Part shown: piece after piece, positions 41,427-49,368 of the stretch
Numbering within the stretch: position 1 is the stretch's first letter
Layout: every line of letters begins with the position of its first letter
Source of the DNA: Mesorhizobium amorphae
GTDB taxonomy: Bacteria > Pseudomonadota > Alphaproteobacteria > Rhizobiales > Rhizobiaceae
Length of the DNA stretch: 64,000 bases
Assembly (NCBI GenBank): GCA_003240775.1
Contig: QFNI01000008.1
Location: forward strand, 1-64,000
Direction of reading: 5' to 3'
Program-made: the position numbers and the translations under genes
Notes under the pieces: model-generated
Told to the model about the DNA's origin: nothing
The model's database searches: none
What the model saw: only the letters and a program-made list of their open reading frames with translations

Positions 41427-42277
41427 GCCCGTGCTCCGGGGTTGCCCTTCTGCTCGCCGGTCCGCACCGGCGCGGAGAAGTGTCCGTGGCGCAGCAGGGT
41501 GTCGGCCTCCTCCCGCTGCTCGGCGAGCACCGCGGCATCGGCCGGATGAATGGAAAAGTCGCGGGCGGCGAGCACCTTGGCCCAGGTCGCGGCATCGCCC
41601 TCGCTTCCAGGCGCCCGTGCGAGGCGTTCGGCGATGTCGGGTTTTTCCGCCTCGATGCGCGTGCCGATGCGGGCCAGCTCCTCGGCAAGCGCGAAGCGGT
41701 CGTCCCCCGAAAGGCCGGAGCCTGCGAGCGTCCAGAACAGGGATCGGTTGGGAATGCGCGTTCCGCACCGGGTCAGGACGCGCAGGTCGGGGTGATCCTC
41801 GACCGCCTCGAGGCGCGGCGACATGGCGATCCAGGCGTCGACGCGGCCCTCGATCAGGGCGGGAAGCGATTCTGCAGCCGGCGTCTCGCCGATCGTCACA
41901 TCCCGCAGCGTGAGGCCGACCTCCTCCAGCGCACGCGCCAGGAGGTAGTTGTGGAACGAGCCGTCGACGAGCGTGACGCGGGCGCCCGCGAGGCGGCCAA
42001 GTTCCGTCACGGGCCCGTCTCGGCGCACGAGGATCGCGGCATTGGCGGGGCGGGGGGCGGAGGCTGCGATGTATTGGACGTCGTGGCCCTCACCCTCCGC
42101 CTGGAGCGGCGGCGTCGACCCCGTGCCCCCGAGATGGATGTCGCCCTGGGCGAGGAGCGCCGCGGTCTGGCGCCCGTCGGGATAGGAAACGAAGCGTCCG
42201 TCCAGCGCGGCGAAGGCGCCTGGAAGCAGCGAGGCGATCCGCAGATGGAGGTTGCTGGGATGAACGCCGATCTTCAT
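41423..42277 (-). CDS. SsuA-like (NMT1/sulfonate-type) binding protein without signal peptide
   Basis: 284 residues resembling sulfonate ABC binding proteins: MKIGVHPSNLHLRIASLLPG opens directly in the first beta strand, followed by ALLAQGDIHLGGTGSTPPLQ, AAILVRRDGPVTELGRLAGA and PALIEGRVDAWIAMSPRLEA. There is no signal peptide: seven codons above ATG 42277 an in-frame TAA closes the frame. No ABC permease or ATPase is adjacent. It may be cytoplasmic, as a sensor or substrate carrier for the monooxygenase, or be a degraded importer part. It is first in a minus-strand operon with SsuD-like and TRAP genes. Confidence 0.82.
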   Translation of the reverse strand: MKIGVHPSNLHLRIASLLPGAFAALDGRFVSYPDGRQTAALLAQGDIHLGGTGSTPPLQAEGEGHDVQYIAASAPRPANAAILVRRDGPVTELGRLAGARVTLVDGSFHNYLLARALEEVGLTLRDVTIGETPAAESLPALIEGRVDAWIAMSPRLEAVEDHPDLRVLTRCGTRIPNRSLFWTLAGSGLSGDDRFALAEELARIGTRIEAEKPDIAERLARAPGSEGDAATWAKVLAARDFSIHPADAAVLAEQREEADTLLRHGHFSAPVRTGEQKGNPGARA

Positions 42278-42308
42278 GCGGTGGGTCCGTTGCGCTTACG
42301 CGGCCCAA

Positions 42309-42324
42309 TCTACATTTTTGTAGA
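42309..42324. promoter_or_regulatory. Candidate ArsR operator between divergent operons
   Basis: TCTACA (42309-42314) and TGTAGA (42319-42324) around TTTT, in the AT-rich gap between the SsuA-like gene (start 42277) and the ArsR gene (about 42425). It is 31 bases upstream of the minus-strand start, a natural repressor position. Confidence 0.5.
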
Positions 42325-42424
42325 ATGGAGGCCCGACCCGTTCGGCCTAAAAACTTGGGTGATCGTAGAGTATTTTTCGTTCCCCACGTCGAACTTATGA
42401 AGCAATAATGCCGAGAAACGGTGA

Positions 42425-42853
42425 ATGCGCGCGATGATCCGCAAGACGCGATTTCATCGAAAGGGTGGATCTGACCCCAAGGCCATGACCAAGTCGAACC
42501 CGTCTCTTCTGTGCGAGGACGTTTCGCGCGCGAGCGCGCTTCTGCGTGTTCTTGCGAACCCTCACCGCCTGGCGCTGGTCTGCTATCTCCTCGACAACGA
42601 GGTTTCGGTGTCTGCCCTGGAGGAGGTCCTGGGCATCCGCCAGCCGACGCTCTCGCAGCAGCTCGGAGAGCTGCGCGAGCACGGCGTCATCGCGAGCGTG
42701 CGGCGGGGGCGCTTCACGGTCTACCGCGTGGTGGATCCCTATGCCGTTTCGCTGGTGCGCTTCCTGCGGGGGATGTATCTCGGCCTGCACGACGTGACCG
42801 GGCGGCGCGACATGGGCGGCCTGCCGCTCGACGAGGCGATGTTCGACGGATGA
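42425..42853 (+). CDS. ArsR-family transcriptional regulator
   Basis: 142 residues from ATG 42425, or 122 from ATG 42485; neither has a strong ribosome site and the extra 20 residues are just basic. Winged helix-turn-helix: RVLANPHRLALVCYLLDNEV and IRQPTLSQQLGELREHGVIA, then RRGRFTVYRVVD. The cysteine in LALVCYLL matches one of the two redox cysteines of sulfide-sensing BigR/YgaV-type ArsR proteins, but the second is absent; another cysteine is near the N-terminus (SLLCED). It is divergent from the sulfonate operon and coupled by ATGA to a glutathione transferase. Confidence 0.85.
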   Translation: MRAMIRKTRFHRKGGSDPKAMTKSNPSLLCEDVSRASALLRVLANPHRLALVCYLLDNEVSVSALEEVLGIRQPTLSQQLGELREHGVIASVRRGRFTVYRVVDPYAVSLVRFLRGMYLGLHDVTGRRDMGGLPLDEAMFDG

Positions 42854-43470
42854 TCGACCTTCATGCCTGGGCGACGCCCAACGGGTTCAAGGTCGCGATC
42901 CTTCTGGAAGAGCTCGGCCTGTCCTACCGCTACCATCCGGTCGACATCACCCGCGGCGAGCAGGACGCGCCGAGCTTCCGGGCGATCAGCCCATCGGGCA
43001 AGATCCCCGTGATCGTAGAGCGCGCTTCCGGGCTCTGCCTGATGGAGTCGGGGGCCATCACCCTGCATCTGGCGGAGCGCGAAGGGCACCTGATCCCGAA
43101 AGACGCCGCCCGTCGCCTCGATGCGCTGCAATGGATGATGTGGCAGATCGGCAATTTCGGTCCGATACTCGGCCACGCCCACCATTTCCTGACCTACCAT
43201 CCAGGAACCGCCCCAGCCGCCGAGGCGCGCTTCGCGGACGAGACCCGACGCCTTTATGCGGCTCTCGAAGCGCGTCTTGCCGGCCGGCGCTTCATCGCCG
43301 ACGAGCATTCGATCGCCGACATCGCGATCTGGCCCTGGGTGTTCCGGCACGAGCGCCACAAGATCGCCCTGTCCGACTACCCGGCCGTCCGCCGCTGGTT
43401 CGAGCTGCTGCAAGACCGTCCAGGCTACATCAAGGGGCTGGAGGCCGTGCAGCCTGCGAGGACAGCCTAG
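42850..43470 (+). CDS. Glutathione S-transferase family protein
   Basis: 206 residues. The N-terminal thioredoxin-like domain (IDLHAWATPNGFKVAILLEE, SPSGKIPVIVERASGLCLME, SGAITLHLAE) is followed by an all-helical domain (IADEHSIADIAIWPWVFRHE; YPAVRRWFELLQDRPGYIKG). It resembles the YfcG/nu-type enzymes (TPNGxKV motif), which act as disulfide-bond reductases with glutathione. ATG 42850 overlaps the ArsR stop. Near a C-S cleaving enzyme, glutathione chemistry on sulfur compounds or sulfide stress is a reasonable guess. Confidence 0.9.
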   Translation: MIDLHAWATPNGFKVAILLEELGLSYRYHPVDITRGEQDAPSFRAISPSGKIPVIVERASGLCLMESGAITLHLAEREGHLIPKDAARRLDALQWMMWQIGNFGPILGHAHHFLTYHPGTAPAAEARFADETRRLYAALEARLAGRRFIADEHSIADIAIWPWVFRHERHKIALSDYPAVRRWFELLQDRPGYIKGLEAVQPARTA

Positions 43471-43541
43471 CGCGGCATCGCGTCTGCGCCCAGGCAGACG
43501 CCACCGTCGCGACCGGAATGCCGGTCTGCGAACCGCGGTCT

Positions 43542-44291
43542 TCAGCCGAAAAGGGGCCGCGAAGCCATTTCCAGCCCGAGCAGGAGCAGGAAGGCGAGAA
43601 ACACGCGGCGGAAGAGGATCGGACTGATGCGGGTTCGGATCATCTGGCCGACCTGCATGCCCAGGAGAGCGGGGATGACGGCAAGGCCGGAGGCAAGCCA
43701 GCCATCGCTTGCGATGGCGCCGTTCCAACCCAGGCCGATCGCAAGAGCGATCGTCGAGACCGTGAAGGAAAGGCCGAGCGCCTGAACCAGATCGTCTTTT
43801 TCGAGCCCGAGCGATTGGAGATAGGGCACGGCGGGTATCACGAAGACCCCGGTTCCCCCCGTCACGAGCCCCGTGGTGAACCCCACGACAGGCGAGGCGA
43901 AGCGCTCCAGCCGTTCGGGGACGCGAAGCGGGCGGGCCAGCAATGTGGTGGCCGCATAGACGACGAGAGCGATGCCCAGCGCCGTTGTCGTGGTCCGCGT
44001 GTCGCCTCCGGCCAGCAGCGCCGAGCCGAGAACCGTTCCAGCAACGATCATCAGCATCATCGGCCAGAAACGGCGGATCAGCGCCCCGAAGCGGGGACCT
44101 GCCAGAAGCTGCCAGAGGTTCGTCACGAAGGATGGCGCGAGCAGCAGCGAAGCGGCCGCGAGCGGGGAGAGGAACGCGCCGAGCACCCCCATGGCCACCG
44201 TCGGCAACCCCATGCCCGTGACGCCCTTGACGATCCCGGCTGCGAAAAAGGTCGCCGTCACCGCGGCGTAGAGGGGAAGGCTTTGTTCCAT
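43542..44291 (-). CDS. TauE/SafE-family sulfite exporter
   Basis: 249 residues with about eight membrane segments. FFAAGIVKGVTGMGLPTVAM (residues about 18-37) and GFTTGLVTGGTGVFVIPAVP (about 137-156) are the repeated half motifs of the family. The start ATG 44291 (MEQSLPLYAAV) is chosen where the membrane part begins; the frame stays open to 44498. Members export sulfite, sulfoacetate or similar anions. Next to a predicted sulfonate monooxygenase, sulfite efflux fits well, although the gene is convergent with the glutathione transferase. Confidence 0.88.
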   Translation of the reverse strand: MEQSLPLYAAVTATFFAAGIVKGVTGMGLPTVAMGVLGAFLSPLAAASLLLAPSFVTNLWQLLAGPRFGALIRRFWPMMLMIVAGTVLGSALLAGGDTRTTTTALGIALVVYAATTLLARPLRVPERLERFASPVVGFTTGLVTGGTGVFVIPAVPYLQSLGLEKDDLVQALGLSFTVSTIALAIGLGWNGAIASDGWLASGLAVIPALLGMQVGQMIRTRISPILFRRVFLAFLLLLGLEMASRPLFG

Positions 44292-44615
44292 TGCACCATT
44301 CCGCCGATCGCATGAGGTTCTGCAATCCCCAACGTCTGACATCTCATTCGCAGCGGCTGGAAGCGTCACGCACGGAGCCGGCGCGGGAAAGCTCTTCCTG
44401 GCAAGCGATGCGCTCGCTCTCTGAGCGGCGTCGACCGGTCGATCCCAGTCGTCGTAAGCCGACGCACCGACCGCCGTGCTCGGAAAATAAACGTACATCC
44501 TTGTTCTCTTCTAGGAACTTACACATCAATGTACGGTTATTGCCGGGCAGGTCGACCGTCAGCCGGAGCAGCCCGATGGCCCCTGCCATCGCCGTGGAGA
44601 AGAAGGGGCGCCAAG
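44292..44615. other. Divergent promoter region between TauE-like and amidohydrolase genes
   Basis: About 324 bases without a supported gene. It includes an AT-richer core (44480-44545) with a spaced inverted repeat and should hold promoters for both directions. Confidence 0.5.
44486..44541. promoter_or_regulatory. Spaced inverted repeat upstream of the amidohydrolase-TetR pair
   Basis: AATAAACGTACAT (44486-44498) and ATGTACGGTTATT (44529-44541) are complementary at 12 of 13 positions with 30 bases between. It ends 74 bases before the amidohydrolase ATG. Two half-operators flanking a promoter, bound by the TetR encoded at 45958, is the simplest reading. Confidence 0.45.
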
Positions 44616-45887
44616 ATGAAGAAGCCGGTCATCATAGCCAACGTCACCATCGCCGACGGCATCGATCCCCCGCGACGTGCCGATGTTCTCATGGCAGGCG
44701 GCCGCTTTGCCGCCATCGCCCGTCCCGGCGAACTGAGCGGGATCGAGGCGGAGCGGGTGGAGGGAGGCGGGAAGTTCCTGGTGCCCGGGCTTTGGGAATC
44801 GCACACCCACATGATGATGGGCGTCGACGGCAGTTTCGAGAACAAGGTCGCGGGGGTGAAGAAGGCGCTGCAAACCTATCTTTCCCGCGACATTACCGGC
44901 GTCGTCGACCTCGGCTGCCCCGAGGATGTGATGAACGCGGTCAGGACCGACATCGCTGCCCAGCCGTCGGACCATCCCTCCTTCTATTTCGCCGGGCCGG
45001 TCTTCACCGGCGTGAACGGGTGGCCGCTCTGCATGACATGCGACCACACCTCGTCATGGGAGATCACGCCGGACAGCCCGGTCGAGGCGATGGTCGAGAG
45101 CCTCGCCGGCAAGACCGATTTCATCAAGATCATCTATGACGGCCTTCCTGGCGGCACCGACAAGTTCCCGGCAATGTCGCTCGCCCGTGTGATCCGCGCA
45201 GCCCATGGCGGCGGCAAGCGGGTCATGGTCCATGTCCGCTCGAAGACGGACATCGTCGAAGCGGTCGAGGCGGGTGCGGACTGCATCGAGCACATCTTCC
45301 AGCCGAAAAACCCCGAAAATCTTGATGAGGCCGAGGAAGCGGCCGAACTGATGGCCAGGCACGGCGTGTTCTGGTGCCCGACCGTGGTCACCTACGAGCA
45401 GATCGGCCATCTCGGTTCGATCGCCTATCTGGAACGCCTGCGCCGGGACGGCATCGTTACGCTGGGCGAGATGGCCCTCACCGGGCTGAACCCGTTTTTC
45501 CATCACAGCTTTCCGCGGGTGTCGTCGGAAGAAGGGATCGCGCGGCTCGACTACAGCCTGGCGACCCTGCGGCTGTTTGCCGACCGCGGCGTCCGGATCG
45601 TGGCGGGCAGCGACATCGCCATCGCCATGTCGCGACCGGGTGCGGTTCTGCGGGAATTGCAGCTCTTCGCCCAGGCCGGGCTCGATCCGGCGGCGATCAT
45701 CCGGTCCGCGACAGCCGATGCGGCCGCGCGGCTGGGGCTGCCCGAAGGCACGGCCGCGATCGCCGAAGGATCGATGGCGGACGCGGTCCTGCTGGATGCC
45801 GACCCGCTCGCGTCGATCGACGCGCTGGTCCGTCCCGAGCATGTCGAGACGGTGTTCAAGGCGGGCGTGGCCGTCTCCGCGCGCTAG
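44616..45887 (+). CDS. Amidohydrolase-superfamily metal-dependent hydrolase
   Basis: 423 residues. The N-terminal barrel begins IIANVTIADGIDPPRRADVL. The metal motif is LVPGLWESHTHMMMG (about residues 58-72), with HVRS, CIEHIFQ and AGSDIAIAMSRPG giving later His and Asp ligands. The C-terminal IAEGSMADAVLLDADPLASI is the usual closing strand. This is the prolidase/imidazolonepropionase-like branch (acetyl- or prolyl-amide, cyclic amide or lactone hydrolysis). ATG 44616 follows AAGGGG. A TetR gene 70 bases downstream on the same strand probably controls it. Substrate unknown. Confidence 0.87.
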   Translation: MKKPVIIANVTIADGIDPPRRADVLMAGGRFAAIARPGELSGIEAERVEGGGKFLVPGLWESHTHMMMGVDGSFENKVAGVKKALQTYLSRDITGVVDLGCPEDVMNAVRTDIAAQPSDHPSFYFAGPVFTGVNGWPLCMTCDHTSSWEITPDSPVEAMVESLAGKTDFIKIIYDGLPGGTDKFPAMSLARVIRAAHGGGKRVMVHVRSKTDIVEAVEAGADCIEHIFQPKNPENLDEAEEAAELMARHGVFWCPTVVTYEQIGHLGSIAYLERLRRDGIVTLGEMALTGLNPFFHHSFPRVSSEEGIARLDYSLATLRLFADRGVRIVAGSDIAIAMSRPGAVLRELQLFAQAGLDPAAIIRSATADAAARLGLPEGTAAIAEGSMADAVLLDADPLASIDALVRPEHVETVFKAGVAVSAR

Positions 45888-45957
45888 GGTGGCCCGTGGC
45901 GCTTCCTGCCACGGCCATGCCTTGCTATCGCTGCACCCCAACCATCGGGGGCCGACG

Positions 45958-46494
45958 ATGCGCAAGGACGCCGAAGCCAATCGCGGAAAGCTGATCCAGG
46001 CGGGCAAACGGGTGATGCAGGACGAGGGCGGAAACGTGCCGGTCGAACGCATCTGCGGCGAAGCGGGCGTCACCCGCGGCACCTTCTATCGCAACTTCCC
46101 CGACCGGGCCGCGCTGTACGAGGCCGTGCTGTCGCAGGAACTGGACGCCATGATCGAGGCGCTGGCGCAAGCGGATGTCGACCCGCTCGCCTTTATCCGC
46201 CTCTTCGGCGAGATGATGATGGTCTACGACAAGTTCCTCGCGGTGCTGCCGGAGATGGACGATTATCCGGCCGACGCCCACAACGAGGAAAAGATCGTGG
46301 CGGTGATCGAACCCTCGCTCGCCCGCGCCAAGGAAGCGGGGCTGATCGCTGCCCGCGTCACGGGCGAGGACATCTTGTTGAGCTGCCGGATGATCGCCGC
46401 CAACTGGCGCCACGACCGCCAGCCGACGCGCGAAGCCGCGATGGAGCGGCGGCTCGCCTTGATGATGGACGGGATCGGCGCCGGCGCCCGTTGA
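45958..46494 (+). CDS. TetR-family transcriptional regulator
   Basis: 178 residues. Helix-turn-helix: AEANRGKLIQAGKRVMQDEG then VERICGEAGVTRGTFYRNFP. The short C-terminal domain is methionine-rich (GEMMMVYDKFLAVLPEMDDY). ATG 45958 is placed where homology begins; the frame is open upstream. It follows the amidohydrolase and is convergent with the oxidoreductase at 46521, 26 bases away. Confidence 0.86.
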   Translation: MRKDAEANRGKLIQAGKRVMQDEGGNVPVERICGEAGVTRGTFYRNFPDRAALYEAVLSQELDAMIEALAQADVDPLAFIRLFGEMMMVYDKFLAVLPEMDDYPADAHNEEKIVAVIEPSLARAKEAGLIAARVTGEDILLSCRMIAANWRHDRQPTREAAMERRLALMMDGIGAGAR

Positions 46495-46520
46495 CGCGCG
46501 GTTCGTTGGGGGCCGGTTCC

Positions 46521-47537
46521 TCACTCGACCGTCAGGACGATCTTTCCCTGGATGTGCCCGCCGGCGGCGCGCTCGTGTGCGGCGGCAGCCTCAGCGAGCG
46601 GGAAGGTGCTGTCGAGAACCACGGTGATGGTGCCGTCGTCGAGCAGCGGTGCGATCTCGGCCAGCTGCGCCCCATTCGAGCGCACCTGCGTGGCGGAAAC
46701 GGTGACGCCGCGCGTGCTCGCCTCCTCTGCTCCCATGAAGCCGAGCGGGAAGATGGGGAACAGCGCGCCACCGGGCTTCAGCGTGCGCAGGAAGCGCGCC
46801 GACCGCGCCCCGCCCACGGCATCGACCACGAGATCGAGGTCGCGCACCGCATCTTCCGGCACAGTCTTCGTGTAGTCGATGACCTCGTCGGCCCCCAGCC
46901 GCCGCAGCAGGGCCTCGTGGCGGGTCGAGGCGACGGCGATGACGTGGGCGCCGCGCCACTTCGCGAGCTGCACGGCGAAATGGCCGACGCCGCCCGCCGC
47001 CCCGTTCACCAAGACCCTTTTTCCCGCAAGGGGCACGGGAACATGCTGATGGGATTGCAAGGCGTTGAGCTCGTCATGGCCGAGCGCCACGAGGAACTGC
47101 CAGGCGGTCAGCAGCGACATCGGCGCGCCCGCGGCATGGACATGGTCGATCCCCGCAGGCTTCAGCGCCAGATGCGAAGCGGGCACGCCGACATATTGGG
47201 CATAGGCGCGGCTTTCGCCGGCCAGCCCGTCGGGAAAGCGCACCATCGCATAGACCTCGTCGCCGACGGCAAACCCCTCGGTCCCCTCCGGGACTGCCGC
47301 GACCACCCCGGAGATGTCGGTGCCGGGGATCGCCGGAAGCGCTATCTGCGGCTGCCATTCCTTCGGCAGCATCTTGTATCCTTCGCGAAGATACCAATCA
47401 GGAGGGTTGATGCCAGCCGCCCGGACGCGCACCAGGACTTCGCCGGATGCTAATTCCGGCCTGGGGGCATCCTCGTAGACCAGCACGTCCGGTCCGCCGA
47501 ATGCGTGGAAGCGGATTGCCTTCATCGTTTCCGTCAT
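46521..47537 (-). CDS. NADP-dependent quinone-reductase-like oxidoreductase (MDR superfamily)
   Basis: 338 residues, zinc-free medium-chain dehydrogenase. It begins MKAIRFHAFGGPDVLVYEDA after a four-residue lead, then GEVLVRVRAAGINPPDWYLR and LPAIPGTDISGVVAAV. The cofactor fold is VLVNGAAGGVGHFAVQLAKW. The ending GKIVLTVE is typical. Such enzymes reduce quinones or enones with NADPH. ATG 47537 lies 33 bases after the aldo/keto reductase stop, so the two reductases form an operon facing a divergent TetR. Confidence 0.9.
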   Translation of the reverse strand: MTETMKAIRFHAFGGPDVLVYEDAPRPELASGEVLVRVRAAGINPPDWYLREGYKMLPKEWQPQIALPAIPGTDISGVVAAVPEGTEGFAVGDEVYAMVRFPDGLAGESRAYAQYVGVPASHLALKPAGIDHVHAAGAPMSLLTAWQFLVALGHDELNALQSHQHVPVPLAGKRVLVNGAAGGVGHFAVQLAKWRGAHVIAVASTRHEALLRRLGADEVIDYTKTVPEDAVRDLDLVVDAVGGARSARFLRTLKPGGALFPIFPLGFMGAEEASTRGVTVSATQVRSNGAQLAEIAPLLDDGTITVVLDSTFPLAEAAAAHERAAGGHIQGKIVLTVE

Positions 47538-47569
47538 CGCTGTTGCCTTTTCTGCCGGGTCGACCGCGC

Positions 47570-48646
47570 TCACTCGCCCCAGCCGGTCACGCTTTGGCCG
47601 CCGAAGATCATGCGGCGGATGGGGGGCGATGTCAGCGAGGCGCTGAAGCCGGGTTGGGGGGCGCTTGCCGCGTCGAGGCGGGCGAGGTGCTCGGCGTCGA
47701 GGCGAAGCGCGGCTGCGGCGATGTTGCTTTCGAGTTGCGCGGGCCTGCTCGCGCCCACCAGCGTGGAGGCGACGCCGGGGCGGGCAAGCGTCCAGGCGAG
47801 CGCGACCTGTGCGACCGGGCGGCCGACCTCGGCTGCGACCGCCTGCGCCTCCTCCAGAATGGCCCAGTTGCGCTCGGTGAACTTGCTGTCGCCGAACGGG
47901 TTGGCGCCGCTCAGTCGCCCGGTGTTGGAGGTGTCCTCGCGCCGGTACTTGCCTGACAGGAAGCCGCCCGCCAGCGGGCTCCACGGCATGACGCCCATGC
48001 CGCCCTCGCGGGCGACCGGAAAATGCTCCGCCTCCACGTCGCGCGCGACGAGCGAGTATTCGAGCTGCATCGCGATCGGGCCGGGCACGCGCCGCTCCAC
48101 AGCGATCGTTGCGGCCTTGCACGCCACCCAGGCCGGCATGTCGGAAAAGCCGAAATAGCGGATCTTGCCCGAGCGCACGAGATCGCCGAGCGTCTGGACG
48201 ATTTCCTCGACAGGCGTCACCCCGTCCCACACATGCATCCAGAAGAGGTCGATGTGGTCGGTGCCAAGCCGTTTCAGCGATCCCTCCAGCGCGCGGTGGA
48301 TGTTCTTGGCGCCGGCCCCGCCCGCGTTCGGATTGCCGCGCCCCCCTTGCGCTGCGGCGAGCGGACTGGCCGATGCGTTGAAGCCGAACTTGGTCGCCAG
48401 AACGATGTCGTCGCGCGCGCCGGTCTCGGCGATGAAGCGGCCGACCAGCCGCTCGCTCTCGCCGCCGCCATAGATGTCGGCTGTGTCGACGAAGTTGCCG
48501 CCGGCCTCGCGATAGGCTGCGAAGATGGCGCGCGATGTCGCCTCATCGGCGCCCCATCCGCCGGAGCCGAAGGTCATGGTGCCGAGCGCGAGTGGGCTGA
48601 CGACGAGGCCGGAACGGCCGAGTGTGCGGAATTCGGTGAGCGACAT
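47570..48646 (-). CDS. Aldo/keto reductase
   Basis: 358-residue TIM-barrel reductase. Catalytic residues: D in NFVDTADIYGGGESERLVGR, Y (ADIYGGG), K (LATKFGFN) and H (LFWMHVWDGVTPVEE). The cofactor tail shows LVGASRPAQLESN. ATG 48646 (MSLTEFRTLGRSGLVVSPLA) is preferred to an open frame reaching 48706. It reduces carbonyl compounds with NADPH; the substrate is unknown. A perfect palindrome at 48656-48671, ten bases upstream, and a divergent TetR suggest induction by a reactive carbonyl or quinone. Confidence 0.92.
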   Translation of the reverse strand: MSLTEFRTLGRSGLVVSPLALGTMTFGSGGWGADEATSRAIFAAYREAGGNFVDTADIYGGGESERLVGRFIAETGARDDIVLATKFGFNASASPLAAAQGGRGNPNAGGAGAKNIHRALEGSLKRLGTDHIDLFWMHVWDGVTPVEEIVQTLGDLVRSGKIRYFGFSDMPAWVACKAATIAVERRVPGPIAMQLEYSLVARDVEAEHFPVAREGGMGVMPWSPLAGGFLSGKYRREDTSNTGRLSGANPFGDSKFTERNWAILEEAQAVAAEVGRPVAQVALAWTLARPGVASTLVGASRPAQLESNIAAAALRLDAEHLARLDAASAPQPGFSASLTSPPIRRMIFGGQSVTGWGE

Positions 48647-48655
48647 GGTGGCTTT

Positions 48656-48671
48656 CGTATCGTTCGATACG
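48656..48671. promoter_or_regulatory. CGTATCG-TT-CGATACG palindrome, probable TetR operator
   Basis: Exact 7-base arms around TT in the 77-base gap between the aldo/keto reductase (start 48646) and the TetR gene (start 48724). The position would let one dimer pair repress both directions. Confidence 0.7.
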
Positions 48672-48723
48672 GAATTCATGCTACAGGTGAGCGCATGGGT
48701 CAACATATTTCAGAGCGATCACT

Positions 48724-49368
48724 ATGAAACATGATCCCGCCGAGGCCGCCACCCGGCGCAAGGGCGGGCGTCCGCTGTCGTTCGACCGCGATGCAGCCTT
48801 GGAGCGCGCGATGCTGCTGTTCTGGCGCCACGGCTACGAGACGACGTCGATCAGCGACCTGACGGCTGCGATGGGGATCACGGCGCCCAGCCTTTACACC
48901 GCGTTCGGAGACAAGCGCCGGCTCTTCCTCGAAGCCGCGCGCCGTTACGCCGGCGACCCGGAAGACAGCTGCGCTTCGATCGACGGTGCGCCGACCGCCC
49001 ATGCTGCGGCGCGCGCGCTGCTGTCGGGGGCGGTTGCGACATTCACCGGCGAGACCACGCCGCCGGGATGCCTGCTGGCGAGCGCCACCGCCACCGGCTC
49101 CGAGGCGGCGGCCGACGTGCAGGCCACCATCGCCGAGTATCGCCACCGGCTGCGCGACCGTCTGCACCAACGGATCGAGCGCGACATCGCGGCCGGGCTG
49201 CTGCCCCACGATGCGGACGCCGCCGCGCTCGCCGGACTGGTGGTGGCTGCGGTGCAGGGCCTGTCCGTTCTGGCGCGCGACGGCGCCTCGCGGGCGTTCC
49301 TGTCTCGCGTGGCCGATGCCGCGTTGGGGGCGTGGCCCGAGCCACCGCTGTCTTCACGCCTGCGCTAA
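48724..49368 (+). CDS. TetR-family transcriptional regulator
   Basis: 214 residues. RRKGGRPLSFDRDAALERAM opens the DNA-binding domain, then SDLTAAMGITAPSLYTAFGD. The C-terminal domain (FTGETTPPGCLLASATATGS) belongs to the YcdC/TetR_C_11-like type common in regulators of aldo/keto and quinone reductases. It is divergent from those reductase genes. Its last 15 bases overlap the convergent LysR gene end (49354-49368). Confidence 0.9.
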   Translation: MKHDPAEAATRRKGGRPLSFDRDAALERAMLLFWRHGYETTSISDLTAAMGITAPSLYTAFGDKRRLFLEAARRYAGDPEDSCASIDGAPTAHAAARALLSGAVATFTGETTPPGCLLASATATGSEAAADVQATIAEYRHRLRDRLHQRIERDIAAGLLPHDADAAALAGLVVAAVQGLSVLARDGASRAFLSRVADAALGAWPEPPLSSRLR

